Positions 54,550 through 63,484 of a DNA stretch of 64,000 nucleotides are shown in pieces. The DNA lies in NCBI RefSeq assembly GCF_007992455.1, contig NZ_BKAH01000005.1, positions 1-64,000 on the forward strand, in the 5' to 3' direction. How positions within the stretch are numbered: the stretch's first letter is position 1; every line of letters begins with the position of its first letter. The stretch comes from Microbacterium saccharophilum (GTDB lineage Bacteria; Actinomycetota; Actinomycetes; Actinomycetales; Microbacteriaceae). Both the position numbers and the translations under genes were made by a program. A model generated the notes under the pieces. The model was not told the DNA's origin and did not search any database. It saw nothing but the letters and a program-made list of their open reading frames with translations.

Positions 54550-56022
54550 GTGAGCGAGAACCGCGAGACCGCACTGCTGGCGAACGTGCCGGACGGACTG
54601 TTCATCGGAGGCCAGTGGCGTCCGGCCGAAGGCGGCGCGACGCTGTCCGTGTCCGACCCCGCCACCGGCGCCGTTGTCAAGGAGATCGCGAGCGCCTCCG
54701 TCGCCGACGGGAAGGCGGCGCTCGATGCCGCCGTCGCGGCCCAGGACGCGTGGGCGGCCACGCCCGCCCGCCAGCGCGGCGAGCTGCTGCGTCGGGCGTT
54801 CGACCTCCTGCAGGAGCGCAAGGAGGACTTCGCTCTCCTGATGACGATCGAGATGGGCAAGCCGCTCGCCGAGGCGCGCGGCGAGGTCGCCTACGGCGGC
54901 GAGTTCCTCCGCTGGTTCGGCGAGGAGGCGCCCCGAATCCAGGGCCGGTACGGCGCCAACCCCGAGGGCACCGGCCGCATGATCGTCACGCAGCACCCGG
55001 TCGGGCCGTGCTTCCTCATCACCCCGTGGAACTTCCCGCTCGCGATGGCCACCCGCAAGATCGCGCCCGCGCTCGCCGCCGGGTGCACCGTCGTGATCAA
55101 GCCGGCCGCCCTGACCCCGCTCACGACCCTCGCGTTCGTCCAGCTGCTGGAGGATGCCGGGCTTCCGGCCGGCGTCGTCAACGTCGTCACGACGGCCTCC
55201 TCGGGACCCATGTCCGAGGCGATCATCCGCGACCCGCGGCTGCGCAAGCTCTCCTTCACCGGCTCGACCCCCGTCGGGCAGAAGCTTCTCGAGCAGGCCG
55301 CCCACGGCGTGCTCCGCACCTCGATGGAACTCGGCGGCAACGCCCCGTTCGTCGTGTTCGAGGACGCCGATCTCGACAAGGCCGTCGACGGCGCGATCGC
55401 GGCGAAGTTCCGCAACATCGGGCAGGCCTGCACGGCGGCGAACCGGTTCATCGTGCACCGCTCCGTCGCCGACGAGTTCGCCCGCCGCGTCACGGAGCGG
55501 GTGCAGGGCTTCCGCTCGGGCCGCGGCACGGAGGACGGCGTCGTGATCGGCCCCCTCATCGACGACAAGGCGGTCGCGAAGGCCGACCAGCTCGTCCAGG
55601 ATGCCGTCCAGCGCGGCGCGACCCTCCGCACCGGGGGCGCCGAGATCCCCGGCGACGGCTCGTTCTACCAGGCCACGGTGCTCTCCGACGTGCGGCCGGG
55701 CAGCGACATCCTGCGCGAGGAGATCTTCGGACCCGTGCTCGCCATCATCCCGTTCGACGACGAGGACGAGGGCGTCCGCATCGCCAACGACACCGAGTAC
55801 GGCCTCGTCTCGTACGTCTACACCGAGAGCCTCACGCGCGGTCAGCGCATGATCGAGCGCCTCGCGACCGGGATGATGGGCCTGAACGTCGGCGTCGTCT
55901 CGAACGCGGCCGCACCGTTCGGCGGCTGGAAGTTCTCCGGTCTCGGCCGTGAGGGCGGCGCGGAGGGCATCCACGAGTACCTGCAGACGAAGTACACGCT
56001 GACGCCTGACCCGTTCGCCTGA
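54550..56022 (+). CDS. NAD(P)-dependent aldehyde dehydrogenase, succinate-semialdehyde type
   Basis: A 490-residue aldehyde dehydrogenase. The catalytic Glu lies in SMELGGNAPF, the Cys in IGQACTAANR, and TPWNFPLAM and FTGSTPVGQ contact the cofactor. Sequence features resemble GabD-type succinate-semialdehyde dehydrogenases, which would fit the HpaI product; oxidation of an aryl-acetaldehyde from the divergent ThDP enzyme is the alternative. The GTG start has GGGAG 6 nt upstream. A perfect copy of the shared operator lies before it. Confidence 0.9.
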   Translation: MSENRETALLANVPDGLFIGGQWRPAEGGATLSVSDPATGAVVKEIASASVADGKAALDAAVAAQDAWAATPARQRGELLRRAFDLLQERKEDFALLMTIEMGKPLAEARGEVAYGGEFLRWFGEEAPRIQGRYGANPEGTGRMIVTQHPVGPCFLITPWNFPLAMATRKIAPALAAGCTVVIKPAALTPLTTLAFVQLLEDAGLPAGVVNVVTTASSGPMSEAIIRDPRLRKLSFTGSTPVGQKLLEQAAHGVLRTSMELGGNAPFVVFEDADLDKAVDGAIAAKFRNIGQACTAANRFIVHRSVADEFARRVTERVQGFRSGRGTEDGVVIGPLIDDKAVAKADQLVQDAVQRGATLRTGGAEIPGDGSFYQATVLSDVRPGSDILREEIFGPVLAIIPFDDEDEGVRIANDTEYGLVSYVYTESLTRGQRMIERLATGMMGLNVGVVSNAAAPFGGWKFSGLGREGGAEGIHEYLQTKYTLTPDPFA

Positions 56023-56096
56023 GTCGCCCGGCGACGGCGACGGCGCCGGCGACGAGACGGATGCCGGATGTCCGCGCCACGGGGCAGGATGGCGGC

Positions 56097-57176
56097 ATGG
56101 ACGTCGTCCGCATCCGGGCCGAGCGGCTGCGCTCGCACCGCCTGAGCGCTCCGGTGGCCTCCGTTTCGGAGGCCGCCGGTCACATGCTGGCGACGCAGGC
56201 GCAGGAGTTCTGGGGCGGGCGGTGGGCGCTGGCCGCCCGCACGCGCGGGCAGCCGCGACTGTCCGACGTGGATGCCGCCTTCGACCGAGGCGAGATCGTC
56301 CGGTCGTGGACCATGCGCGGCACGATCCACGTCATCCCGGGCCGCGACCTCGGCTGGGTCCTGTCGCTCACCGCCGAGCGGCAGCGCCGCCAGGCGGCGG
56401 CCGTGCACCGCCGCGAGGGGATCGACCTCGACGAGCGAGGACGGGCGGAGGTCGCGGCGCGCGCGGCGCTCCGCGGCGGAAACCGTCTGACCCGCAGGGA
56501 GCTGTTCGCGATCTGGGACGCGGCCGGCGTCTCGACGGCCGGGCAGCGCGGGTACCACCTCCTCGTCGCGCTGTCGCTCAGCGGCATCCTGTGTCAGGGT
56601 CCGGTCGTCCCGCGCGACACCGGTCCGACACGGGAGCAGTACTTCGTCCTCGTCGATGACTGGGTGACGGATGCCGTGACGCCCGCGGACCCGCTCGCCG
56701 AGTTCTTCGTGCGGTTCATCGCCTCGCACGGGCCGGCCGGCCCGCGCGATTTCGCGTGGTGGTCGGCGCTGCCCCTCGGTGACGCACGTCACGCGGCCGA
56801 AGCGGCCGGCGACCGCCTCCGCGTCGTGGCCGACGAGCCGGAGCCGCAGTACGTCGTCGCCGCACCCGCCCCGCGGCGGGGGACGGGCATGCCGGAAGTC
56901 ATCGCCCTGCCGCCGTTCGAGGAGTACTACCTGTCCTACGTCGACCGCACGGTCCCGTGCGCGCCGGAGTTCCTCGCGGCGATCGGGCCGAGCATGAACG
57001 GCATCGTCCGGCCGATCCTCGTCGCAGGTGGCGAGGTCGTCGGCGTCTGGACCCATTCGGTCGCCGTCGGCCGGCACACCGACGACCCGGTGCCGGAACT
57101 GTTCGTCCCGGGTGCCGCGAGCGCGGCGCAGGTCGCGGCGGCGCTGGACCGCTACCGTCGGTTCATCACCGGCTGA
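56097..57176 (+). CDS. Winged-helix HTH_42 protein (AlkZ/YcaQ-like)
   Basis: A 359-residue protein of the HTH_42 superfamily, which includes the DNA glycosylases AlkZ and YcaQ that unhook interstrand cross-links. An early LATQAQEFW holds a QxQ motif as in the catalytic QxQ of AlkZ, followed by SWTMRGTIHV and tandem winged-helix domains; PPFEEYYLSYVDR is a conserved late motif. Glycosylase activity is possible but unproven. ATG 56097 is chosen; GGGGCAGG lies upstream. It converges on ramB with a 16-nt gap. Confidence 0.82.
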   Translation: MDVVRIRAERLRSHRLSAPVASVSEAAGHMLATQAQEFWGGRWALAARTRGQPRLSDVDAAFDRGEIVRSWTMRGTIHVIPGRDLGWVLSLTAERQRRQAAAVHRREGIDLDERGRAEVAARAALRGGNRLTRRELFAIWDAAGVSTAGQRGYHLLVALSLSGILCQGPVVPRDTGPTREQYFVLVDDWVTDAVTPADPLAEFFVRFIASHGPAGPRDFAWWSALPLGDARHAAEAAGDRLRVVADEPEPQYVVAAPAPRRGTGMPEVIALPPFEEYYLSYVDRTVPCAPEFLAAIGPSMNGIVRPILVAGGEVVGVWTHSVAVGRHTDDPVPELFVPGAASAAQVAAALDRYRRFITG

Positions 57177-57192
57177 CCGCGCGGCCGGCGGC

Positions 57193-58632
57193 TCACCCCT
57201 CGGCGTGACGGTCGAGGAACGCGTAGACCTCGCCGTCATCCACCCCCGGGAAGGCGCCGCGCGGCAGCGGCGAGAACATCTGCATGTGCACGCGGGCGCT
57301 CGGCCACGCCTTGTCCTCCCAGCGCGCCGTGAGGTCGGCGGGGGGACGTCGGCAGCAGGCCTCGTCGGGGCAGGTCGAGACGGCGCGCTTCGGGGTCTCG
57401 CGGCCGCGGAACCAGCGCGCGTCGTCGAACGGCACGCCGACCGTGATGGAGTACTCGCCCTCCGCCGTCGAACCCGTCTGGCTCGAGCACCAGAACGTGC
57501 CCGCAGGGGTGTCGGTGTACTGGTAGTGCTCCGTCGTCCGGTTCTGCTCGCCGAAGGCCGAGCGGGCGGCGAACTTGCGGCACACGATCTGGCCCTCCAC
57601 GGCGCCGGTGACGTCCATCGGCAGCGGGAGTTCGTCGTTCTCGTAGACGCGGTTGATCGCGCCGGCGCCGTCGACGCGGAGGAAGTGCAGCTTGATGTCG
57701 AAGTGCTCCGTCAGGAGGTTCGTCATCCGCATGCCCGCCGCCTCGTGCGTGACGCCGAACGCGTCCCGGAAGTCCTCGACGGCCAGGTCGCGGTCCTTCT
57801 TCGCCTGGCTGAGGAACGCGACCGACGCCGTCTCGGGCATGAGGCAGCACGCCGCGTAGTAGTTGATCTCGAGCCGCTGCTGCAGGAAGTCGGCGTAGTC
57901 GGTCGGGGGCGTGTGCCCCAGCAGTCGGTGCGCCATCGCCTGCAGCGCCATCGAGCGCAGGCCGTGCCCGCCGGGGATCGATGCGGGCGGCAGGTAGATG
58001 CGCCCGTTCGCCATGTCGGTGACCGAGCGGGCCGAATGCGGCAGGTCGCTCGCGTAGATGAGCTCGAAGCCGAGCTGCTCGGCCATGATGCTGACGCTGC
58101 GGTGGGTGAGGGCGCCGGAGACGTGGCCCGCCGCCCGCAGCTGCTTCTCGGCGAGCTTCTCGATGTCGCCGAGGTAGTTGTTCCGCTCCCGCATCCGCAG
58201 CCGGAGCTCGGTGTTGGCGCGGCGCGCCTCCTCCGGCGTCGCGATGGCCTCGCGCTCCCGGCGCTGCAGTTCGCGGTGCAGGCCCAGGATCGTCTCGATC
58301 GTGTCGTCGGACATCGTCTTCGTCACGCGCACCGGCGGGATGCCGAGGCGCCGGAAGACGGGGCTGGACTGCGCGCGGTCGAGCTCGAGCTCCAGCGCTG
58401 CACGCCGGTTCGGCGGCTCTGTCGAGAGCAGGTCGGAGACCTCGGTGCCGGTCGCGCGGGCGATCGCCTGCAGCAGCGACAGCTTGGGTTCGCGCTTGCC
58501 GTTCTCGATGAGGCTCAGCTGACTCCCCGCGACGCCGACGATCGCCCCGAGCTCGTCCAGCGTGTAGCCGTGCGAGACCCGGTGATGACGGATGCGGTGG
58601 CCCAGGGTGGACAGCTCGAAGGAGGAGGGCAT
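57193..58632 (-). CDS. ramB: RamB-type regulator of acetate/propionate metabolism
   Basis: A 479-residue regulator with the RamB layout. Residues 8-68 are a Cro/CI helix-turn-helix ([25 protein letters not shown], in two parts), about 150-300 an IrrE/DUF955-like domain with a degenerate metalloprotease motif ([10 protein letters not shown]), and the C-terminus a DUF2083 region with CPDEACC cysteines. RamB proteins control acetate activation, the glyoxylate shunt and gluconeogenesis. Here it is divergent from pckG. A TATATT -10 lies 6 nt before the ATG, suggesting a leaderless mRNA. Confidence 0.9.
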   Translation of the reverse strand: MPSSFELSTLGHRIRHHRVSHGYTLDELGAIVGVAGSQLSLIENGKREPKLSLLQAIARATGTEVSDLLSTEPPNRRAALELELDRAQSSPVFRRLGIPPVRVTKTMSDDTIETILGLHRELQRREREAIATPEEARRANTELRLRMRERNNYLGDIEKLAEKQLRAAGHVSGALTHRSVSIMAEQLGFELIYASDLPHSARSVTDMANGRIYLPPASIPGGHGLRSMALQAMAHRLLGHTPPTDYADFLQQRLEINYYAACCLMPETASVAFLSQAKKDRDLAVEDFRDAFGVTHEAAGMRMTNLLTEHFDIKLHFLRVDGAGAINRVYENDELPLPMDVTGAVEGQIVCRKFAARSAFGEQNRTTEHYQYTDTPAGTFWCSSQTGSTAEGEYSITVGVPFDDARWFRGRETPKRAVSTCPDEACCRRPPADLTARWEDKAWPSARVHMQMFSPLPRGAFPGVDDGEVYAFLDRHAEG

Positions 58633-58648
58633 TCCTTGAATATATCGA

Positions 58649-58664
58649 AAGAATGCGGATTCTT
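58649..58664. promoter_or_regulatory. Palindrome between ramB and pckG
   Basis: AAGAATGCGGATTCTT has perfect 6-bp arms and a 4-nt centre. It lies upstream of the ramB -10 and 91 bp before the pckG start, so a regulator bound here could act on both. It does not obviously match the corynebacterial RamB consensus, so the binder is uncertain. Confidence 0.5.
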
Positions 58665-58754
58665 GATCCTCGCTCGGGCGGTAAGACGCCCGGAGGCGGC
58701 GGCACAGTGGAAGAGGAACGACGATCTCGTCCCTCGAACTCGAAGGAGACCGCC

Positions 58755-60641
58755 ATGGCCCTCGCCGATATCTTCACCCGCCCGACTCCGACCCAGCGGC
58801 CGACCGCGCCGGCCGCAGCCTTCGGGGCCCGCCCGCAGCTGGCGGGCGAGGGGATGGCGAAGCTCTATGCGTGGGTCGAGGAGATCGCCGCGTTGACCGA
58901 GCCCGCCCGCATCCACTGGGTCGACGGCTCCCGCGGCGAGAACGAAGCGCTGCTGCGCGAGATGGTCGACGAGGGCAAGCTCATCAAGCTCAACCCGGAG
59001 TGGCGGCCCGGGTCGTACCTTGCCCGCTCGCACCCGAGCGACGTCGCCCGCACCGAGGCTCGCACCTTCATCGCCTCCGAGCGCGAAGAGGACGCCGGCC
59101 CCACGAACAACTGGGTCGCCCCGGATGAGATCCGCGCGACCATCACGCCCCTCTTCAAGGGCTCGATGCGCGGCCGCACGATGTACGTCGTCCCGTTCTC
59201 GATGGGCGCCGTCGGCGGCCCGCTGTCGCACATCGGCGTGCAGGTGACCGACAGCGCGTACGCGGTCGCCTCCATCGGCATCATGACCCGTGTCCGCGCG
59301 AGCGTCGTGGAGCAGATCGCCGACGGCAAGCCGTGGGTCAAGACGGTGCACTCCGTCGGCGCCCCGCTGGCGCCCGGCCAGGAGGACGTCGCCTGGCCCT
59401 GCAACGACGAGAAGTACATCGTCCACTTCCCCGAGACGCTCGAGGTGTGGTCGTACGGCTCCGGCTACGGCGGCAACGCGATCCTCGCGAAGAAGTGCTT
59501 CGCGCTGCGCATCGCCTCGGTGATCGGCCGCGACGAGGGCTGGCTCGCCGAGCACATGCTGCTGATCCGGGTCATCGACCCGCAGGGCAAGGCCTACCAC
59601 GTGGCCGCGGCCTTCCCGTCGGCGTGCGGCAAGACGAACCTCGCGATGCTCCGCCCCACGATCCCGGGCTGGCGCGTCGAGACGCTCGGCGACGACATCG
59701 CCTGGATCCGCCCCGGCGAGGACGGGCGCCTGTGGGCCATCAACCCGGAGGCCGGGTTCTTCGGCGTCGCGCCGGGCACCGGCGAATCGACGAACGTCAC
59801 GGCCGTCGAGACGCTCTGGGGCAACACGATCTTCACGAATGTCGCCCTCCGCCCCGACGGCGACGTCTGGTGGGAGGGTCTCACGGATGAGGCTCCCGAC
59901 GAGCTGACCGACTGGGAGGGCAAGCCCTGGACCCCGGCATCCGGACGGCCGGCGGCGCACCCGAATTCGCGGTTCACCGTGAGCGCAGGGCAGTGCCCGC
60001 AGATCGCGCAGGACTGGGAGACCCCCGAGGGTGTCCCGCTGGATGCCATCCTCTTCGGCGGCCGGCGCGCCACCAACGTGCCCCTCGTCGTCGAGGCCAC
60101 CGACTGGACGCACGGCGTCTTCCTCGGCTCGAACATCTCCTCCGAGCGCACCGCCGCCGCCGAGGGCACCGTCGGCGAGCTGCGCCGCGACCCGTTCGCG
60201 ATGCTGCCGTTCTGCGGCTACAACATGGCCGACTACTTCGGTCACTGGCTCAAGGTCGGCCAGTCGCTGCGCTTCGACCGCGCCCCCCGGATCTTCCAGG
60301 TCAACTGGTTCCGCAAGGGCTCGGACGGCCGGTTCCTGTGGCCGGGCTTCGGCGACAACTCGCGCGTGATCGACTGGATCATCCGTCGTGTCGACGGCAC
60401 CGTCGGCGCGGTGGACAGCCCGATCGGACGTCTCCCGAAGATCGAGGACCTGAACCTCGACGGCATCCACGTGCCGCAGGAGGACCTCGACGAGCTGTTC
60501 GCCGTCGACCCGAACCTGTGGCTGCAGGAGACCGACCTCACCGAGGAGTTCTACAGCACGTTCGGCGGGAAGGTGCCCGCGCCCCTCTACGCCGAGCTCG
60601 CGGCGCTGCGGTACCGCCTGAAGCGCGCGCAGCTCGCCTGA
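58755..60641 (+). CDS. pckG: Phosphoenolpyruvate carboxykinase (GTP)
   Basis: A 628-residue GTP-dependent PEP carboxykinase, which converts oxaloacetate to PEP in gluconeogenesis. The kinase loop is [13 protein letters not shown] with the reactive Cys, the metal site includes LGDDIAWI, and [12 protein letters not shown] and [10 protein letters not shown] are family motifs. Length and the N-terminal IHWVDGS match actinobacterial enzymes. ATG 58755 follows GAAGGAGA. The divergent RamB-type regulator suggests control by carbon source. Confidence 0.97.
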   Translation: MALADIFTRPTPTQRPTAPAAAFGARPQLAGEGMAKLYAWVEEIAALTEPARIHWVDGSRGENEALLREMVDEGKLIKLNPEWRPGSYLARSHPSDVARTEARTFIASEREEDAGPTNNWVAPDEIRATITPLFKGSMRGRTMYVVPFSMGAVGGPLSHIGVQVTDSAYAVASIGIMTRVRASVVEQIADGKPWVKTVHSVGAPLAPGQEDVAWPCNDEKYIVHFPETLEVWSYGSGYGGNAILAKKCFALRIASVIGRDEGWLAEHMLLIRVIDPQGKAYHVAAAFPSACGKTNLAMLRPTIPGWRVETLGDDIAWIRPGEDGRLWAINPEAGFFGVAPGTGESTNVTAVETLWGNTIFTNVALRPDGDVWWEGLTDEAPDELTDWEGKPWTPASGRPAAHPNSRFTVSAGQCPQIAQDWETPEGVPLDAILFGGRRATNVPLVVEATDWTHGVFLGSNISSERTAAAEGTVGELRRDPFAMLPFCGYNMADYFGHWLKVGQSLRFDRAPRIFQVNWFRKGSDGRFLWPGFGDNSRVIDWIIRRVDGTVGAVDSPIGRLPKIEDLNLDGIHVPQEDLDELFAVDPNLWLQETDLTEEFYSTFGGKVPAPLYAELAALRYRLKRAQLA

Positions 60642-60735
60642 CCCGCGTCGACGATGCCCCGGCCCCGGCGGGCCGGGGCATTCGACTTGCCCCGGCTGCG
60701 TGGCATCCGCGGCCGAATCTGCGGCCGGGTTTCGC

Positions 60736-61054
60736 CCGCGCCGAAGTGCGGGTCGCGCCGCCTTGCACCCACCATTCGGCGCGGGCGAATCTGCGGCCCG
60801 GGTTTTGCCCGCGCCAAAGTGCGGGTCGCGCGGCCTCGCACCCACCATTCGGCGCGGATCAGCGGTGAGCGTGCGCCGCGGCGCGGCTCTCTGTGCGGCG
60901 AGTGGATGCTGCTGCCCACGCCGCGTGTTGATCCGCGCCGAAGTGCGGGTCCCGCGGCTTTGCACCCGCCATTCGGCGCGGACGAATCCGCGGCCCGGCT
61001 TTCGCCCGCGCCAAAGTGCGGGTCCCGCGGGCCAGCACCCGCCACTTGGCGCCG
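60736..61054. repeat. Array B: four 49-bp hairpin units, same family as array A
   Basis: Units start at 60736, 60809, 60933 and 61006. Each is 49 bp with the same arms as at 30.1 kb (CCGCGCCRAAGTGCGGGT; ACCCRCCAYTYGGCGCSG) and a 13-nt loop. Units 1-2 and 3-4 are 73 bp apart with 24-bp spacers; 75 bp separate the two pairs. In unit 4 the arm change G to A is matched by C to T in the opposite arm. The array lies in the 529-bp convergent gap between pckG and an ABC exporter; no gene is seen in that gap. Confidence 0.92.
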
Positions 61055-61057
61055 ATC

Positions 61058-61165
61058 AGCGCGCCCGCCCCCCCGGAGCCCCCGGGACCCGCCCCCCCCG
61101 AGACCCCCGCCCGGAGCCCCGAAAACCCGCGCCCGGAGCCCCCGCAAGCCCGCCCGCCCGCGGGC
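61058..61165. repeat. C-rich low-complexity tract
   Basis: About 108 bp are more than two-thirds C, with runs of seven and eight C and repeats of CGCCCGGAGCCCC. It lies between array B and the end of the ABC exporter gene. The G-rich complementary strand could form quadruplex structures or slow transcription. Confidence 0.7.
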
Positions 61166-61170
61166 GCAGC

Positions 61171-63054
61171 TCAGGCGAGCAGTTGGCGCTGCGCGAGCTC
61201 GCGGTACAGGGGCACCGTCGCGACGAGCTCGTCGTGCGTGCCCTGACCGACCACGCGACCGCGGTCCAGGACCACGATGAGGTCGCTGTCGATCACCGTC
61301 GACAGGCGGTGCGCGATGACGACGAGCGTGCGGCCGGTGGCGACCGCGTCGATGGCCTCCCGCATCCGCTGCTCGTTGAGGCCGTCCAGGGACGACGTCG
61401 ACTCGTCCAGCAGCAGGATCGGGGGCGCCGCCAGCAGGGCGCGCGCGATCGCGAGGCGCTGGCGCTCGCCGCCGGAGAGCATCACGCCCGCCTCGCCGAC
61501 CGGCGCCTCCAGCCCCAGCGGGCTCCGCTCCAGCACGTCGCCGAGATTGACGGCGCGGAGCACCTCTTCGCACTCCGCGTCCGATGCGTGCGGCGAGGCG
61601 AGGCGCAGGTTGTCGCCGATCGTTCCGGCGAGGGTCGGCGCATCCTGCTCGACGTACCCGAGCTGCGCGCGCAGCGCGAGGCGGTCGAGGCTCCGGACAT
61701 CCGCCCCGCCGAGCAGGACGGCGCCGGAGGTCGGGTCGTAGAACCGCTCGATGAGGGCGAGGGTCGTGGACTTCCCGGCGCCGGAGGGTCCGACGAGGGC
61801 GACCCGCGCCCCCCGCGGCACCCGGAACGACACGCCCCGCAGCACGTCGCCCTCCCGCACGTCCTCGGCGAGCCCCGAGCGGTCGGCCCGCACTTCGGTC
61901 AGGGTCTTCAGCGCCTCCGACTCCGCCGACCGGCGCGCCGACACGACGGCATCCGGGTAGGAGAAGTGCACGTCGCGGAACTCGATCGCCGTCTCGGCGG
62001 CGGTGACATCGGGGGCGGATGCCGCGGCCACGACGTCGTCGGCGGTCTCGGTGGGGAGGTCGAGCACCTCCTGGATGCGTCCGAGCGCGCCGAGCGCCTG
62101 GTTCACCGACGTGATCGCGCCGAAGAACGACCCGAGCGGTGCGATGAGGAAGAAGAGGAACATGACGAAGGTCACGAGGGCGGCGATCGAGATCGCGCCG
62201 GATGCCACGCGGAAACCGCCCACGCCGAGGACGACGAGCAGCGACAGCTGCAGCGCGACGCCGGCGATCGGGACGACGAGCGCCGATGCCTTCGCGACGT
62301 TCACGCCGGCGTCGTAGGCGTCGGCCGCGGTCGCGGAGATCGACTCCTGCTCACGGTCGGCGGCACCGGCCGCGCGGATGGTCCGGATCGAGCCGATGGC
62401 GCGCTCGACGCCGGAGGCGAGCTCGCCCACCTTCTCCTGCTGCACCTGGGTGGAGCGGCGGATGCGGCCGCTCAGCACTCCCACGACCCCGACCGAGACG
62501 CCGACGACCACGAGGATCAGCAGCAGCAGGACCGGATCGATCACGAGCATCGCGATGATCGCGCCGAGGAAGATGAGGGCGTTGCCCACCGAGTCGGCGA
62601 GCCCCTGTGTGAGGACGGCGTACAGCAGGGTCGTGTCGGTGCCGACCCGGGAGACGAGGTCGCCGGTGCGGCGCGCGTCGTACTCCTGCACCGGCAGGTG
62701 CAGGAGGCGCGCGATGAGGCGGCGGCGGCTGGAGAGCACGACGGCGGTGCCGGTGCGCTGCAGGAGGTAGTGCTGGAAGCCGCTGATGAGGGAGGACACG
62801 ATCACGAGTGCGACGAGCGCCCAGACGAGGATGCCGAGCGCCTCGCCGGACTGGACGCGCTCGATGAGCTGGCCGACGACGAGCGGCTGCCCGAGTGTCG
62901 TGACGGCGGCGAGGATGCTGAGCACGGTGACCAGGACGAGGACGCCCTTGTGCTCGAAGAGGAACGGCAGCAGTTGGCGAAGGCTCGCACGGGGGCCGTC
63001 GTCCTTCGCGGGGCGGCGCGGTCCGCGGGTGCGGCGGGCGGTGTCGGAAGACAT
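61171..63054 (-). CDS. ABC exporter, fused membrane and ATPase domains
   Basis: A 627-residue ABC half-transporter. An Arg-rich 25-residue tail precedes six membrane helices (about 30-325). The ATPase domain has Walker A GPSGAGKST, signature LSGGERQR and a normal Walker B ILLLDESTSSLD, so it can work as a homodimer. An unusual insert of about 40 charged residues (RRSAESEALKTLTEVRADRSG...) interrupts the start of the ATPase domain near residue 385. Cargo is unknown; drugs or lipids are typical. It lies 85 nt downstream of a small HTH gene on the same strand. Confidence 0.92.
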   Translation of the reverse strand: MSSDTARRTRGPRRPAKDDGPRASLRQLLPFLFEHKGVLVLVTVLSILAAVTTLGQPLVVGQLIERVQSGEALGILVWALVALVIVSSLISGFQHYLLQRTGTAVVLSSRRRLIARLLHLPVQEYDARRTGDLVSRVGTDTTLLYAVLTQGLADSVGNALIFLGAIIAMLVIDPVLLLLILVVVGVSVGVVGVLSGRIRRSTQVQQEKVGELASGVERAIGSIRTIRAAGAADREQESISATAADAYDAGVNVAKASALVVPIAGVALQLSLLVVLGVGGFRVASGAISIAALVTFVMFLFFLIAPLGSFFGAITSVNQALGALGRIQEVLDLPTETADDVVAAASAPDVTAAETAIEFRDVHFSYPDAVVSARRSAESEALKTLTEVRADRSGLAEDVREGDVLRGVSFRVPRGARVALVGPSGAGKSTTLALIERFYDPTSGAVLLGGADVRSLDRLALRAQLGYVEQDAPTLAGTIGDNLRLASPHASDAECEEVLRAVNLGDVLERSPLGLEAPVGEAGVMLSGGERQRLAIARALLAAPPILLLDESTSSLDGLNEQRMREAIDAVATGRTLVVIAHRLSTVIDSDLIVVLDRGRVVGQGTHDELVATVPLYRELAQRQLLA

Positions 63055-63139
63055 GACGGGGCGTCCTCGGTTCTGGGGTGGCGATGCGTGGGGGTGGATG
63101 CCGGTGGGCGGCGCAGTCCGCGCGGCACGGGCGGTGCTT

Positions 63140-63352
63140 CTATCTTCGTCCGTACTTCTTGTGCACGGCCTGGCGGGTCACGCCCAGGGCGTCGGCGATC
63201 GCGACCCAGGAGTAGCCCTGCCCGCGGGCGCGGCGGACCTGCTCGGCTTCGGCGCGGGCGAGCTCGGCGTGCAGCGCGTGCAGGCGCCGCAGTTCGGGGA
63301 GCGGGTCACCGCCCTCGGCGGCGCCGATCGCGGTGCGCAGTTGGTCGCTCAC
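63140..63352 (-). CDS. Small helix-turn-helix protein
   Basis: A 70-residue protein. Residues 1-35 form a charged helix (ELRRLHALHAELARAEAE), and residues 40-68 a helix-turn-helix (GYSWVAIADALGVTRQAVHKKYG). GTG 63352 is chosen because GGGAGGG lies 4 nt upstream; a longer frame from 63403 starts inside a palindrome. Proteins of this kind are common before ABC genes in actinobacteria. Two identical-arm palindromes cover its promoter, so it is probably an autorepressor that may also control the divergent ABC gene. Confidence 0.78.
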   Translation of the reverse strand: MSDQLRTAIGAAEGGDPLPELRRLHALHAELARAEAEQVRRARGQGYSWVAIADALGVTRQAVHKKYGRR

Positions 63353-63398
63353 AAGCCCTCCCGAGTGTCGGAGGGATGCCGCGGGTGCGGCATCCGCC

Positions 63399-63443
63399 GT
63401 CAACCATAGTTGACGGTCGCACGCGCTGTCAACCAGGGTTGAC
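63399..63443. promoter_or_regulatory. Paired GTCAAC-N4-GTTGAC operators over a promoter
   Basis: GTCAACCATAGTTGAC (63399-63414) and GTCAACCAGGGTTGAC (63428-63443) are perfect palindromes with 4-nt centres, 29 bp apart. On the minus strand TTGACA in the distal palindrome and TATGGT within the proximal one form a promoter with an 18-nt spacer reading into the HTH gene. Binding at both would block the -35 and -10. Confidence 0.75.
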
Positions 63444-63484
63444 GCGCTCGCCGCACTGTCCGCCGCCTTCGCTACTGTGGTCCG

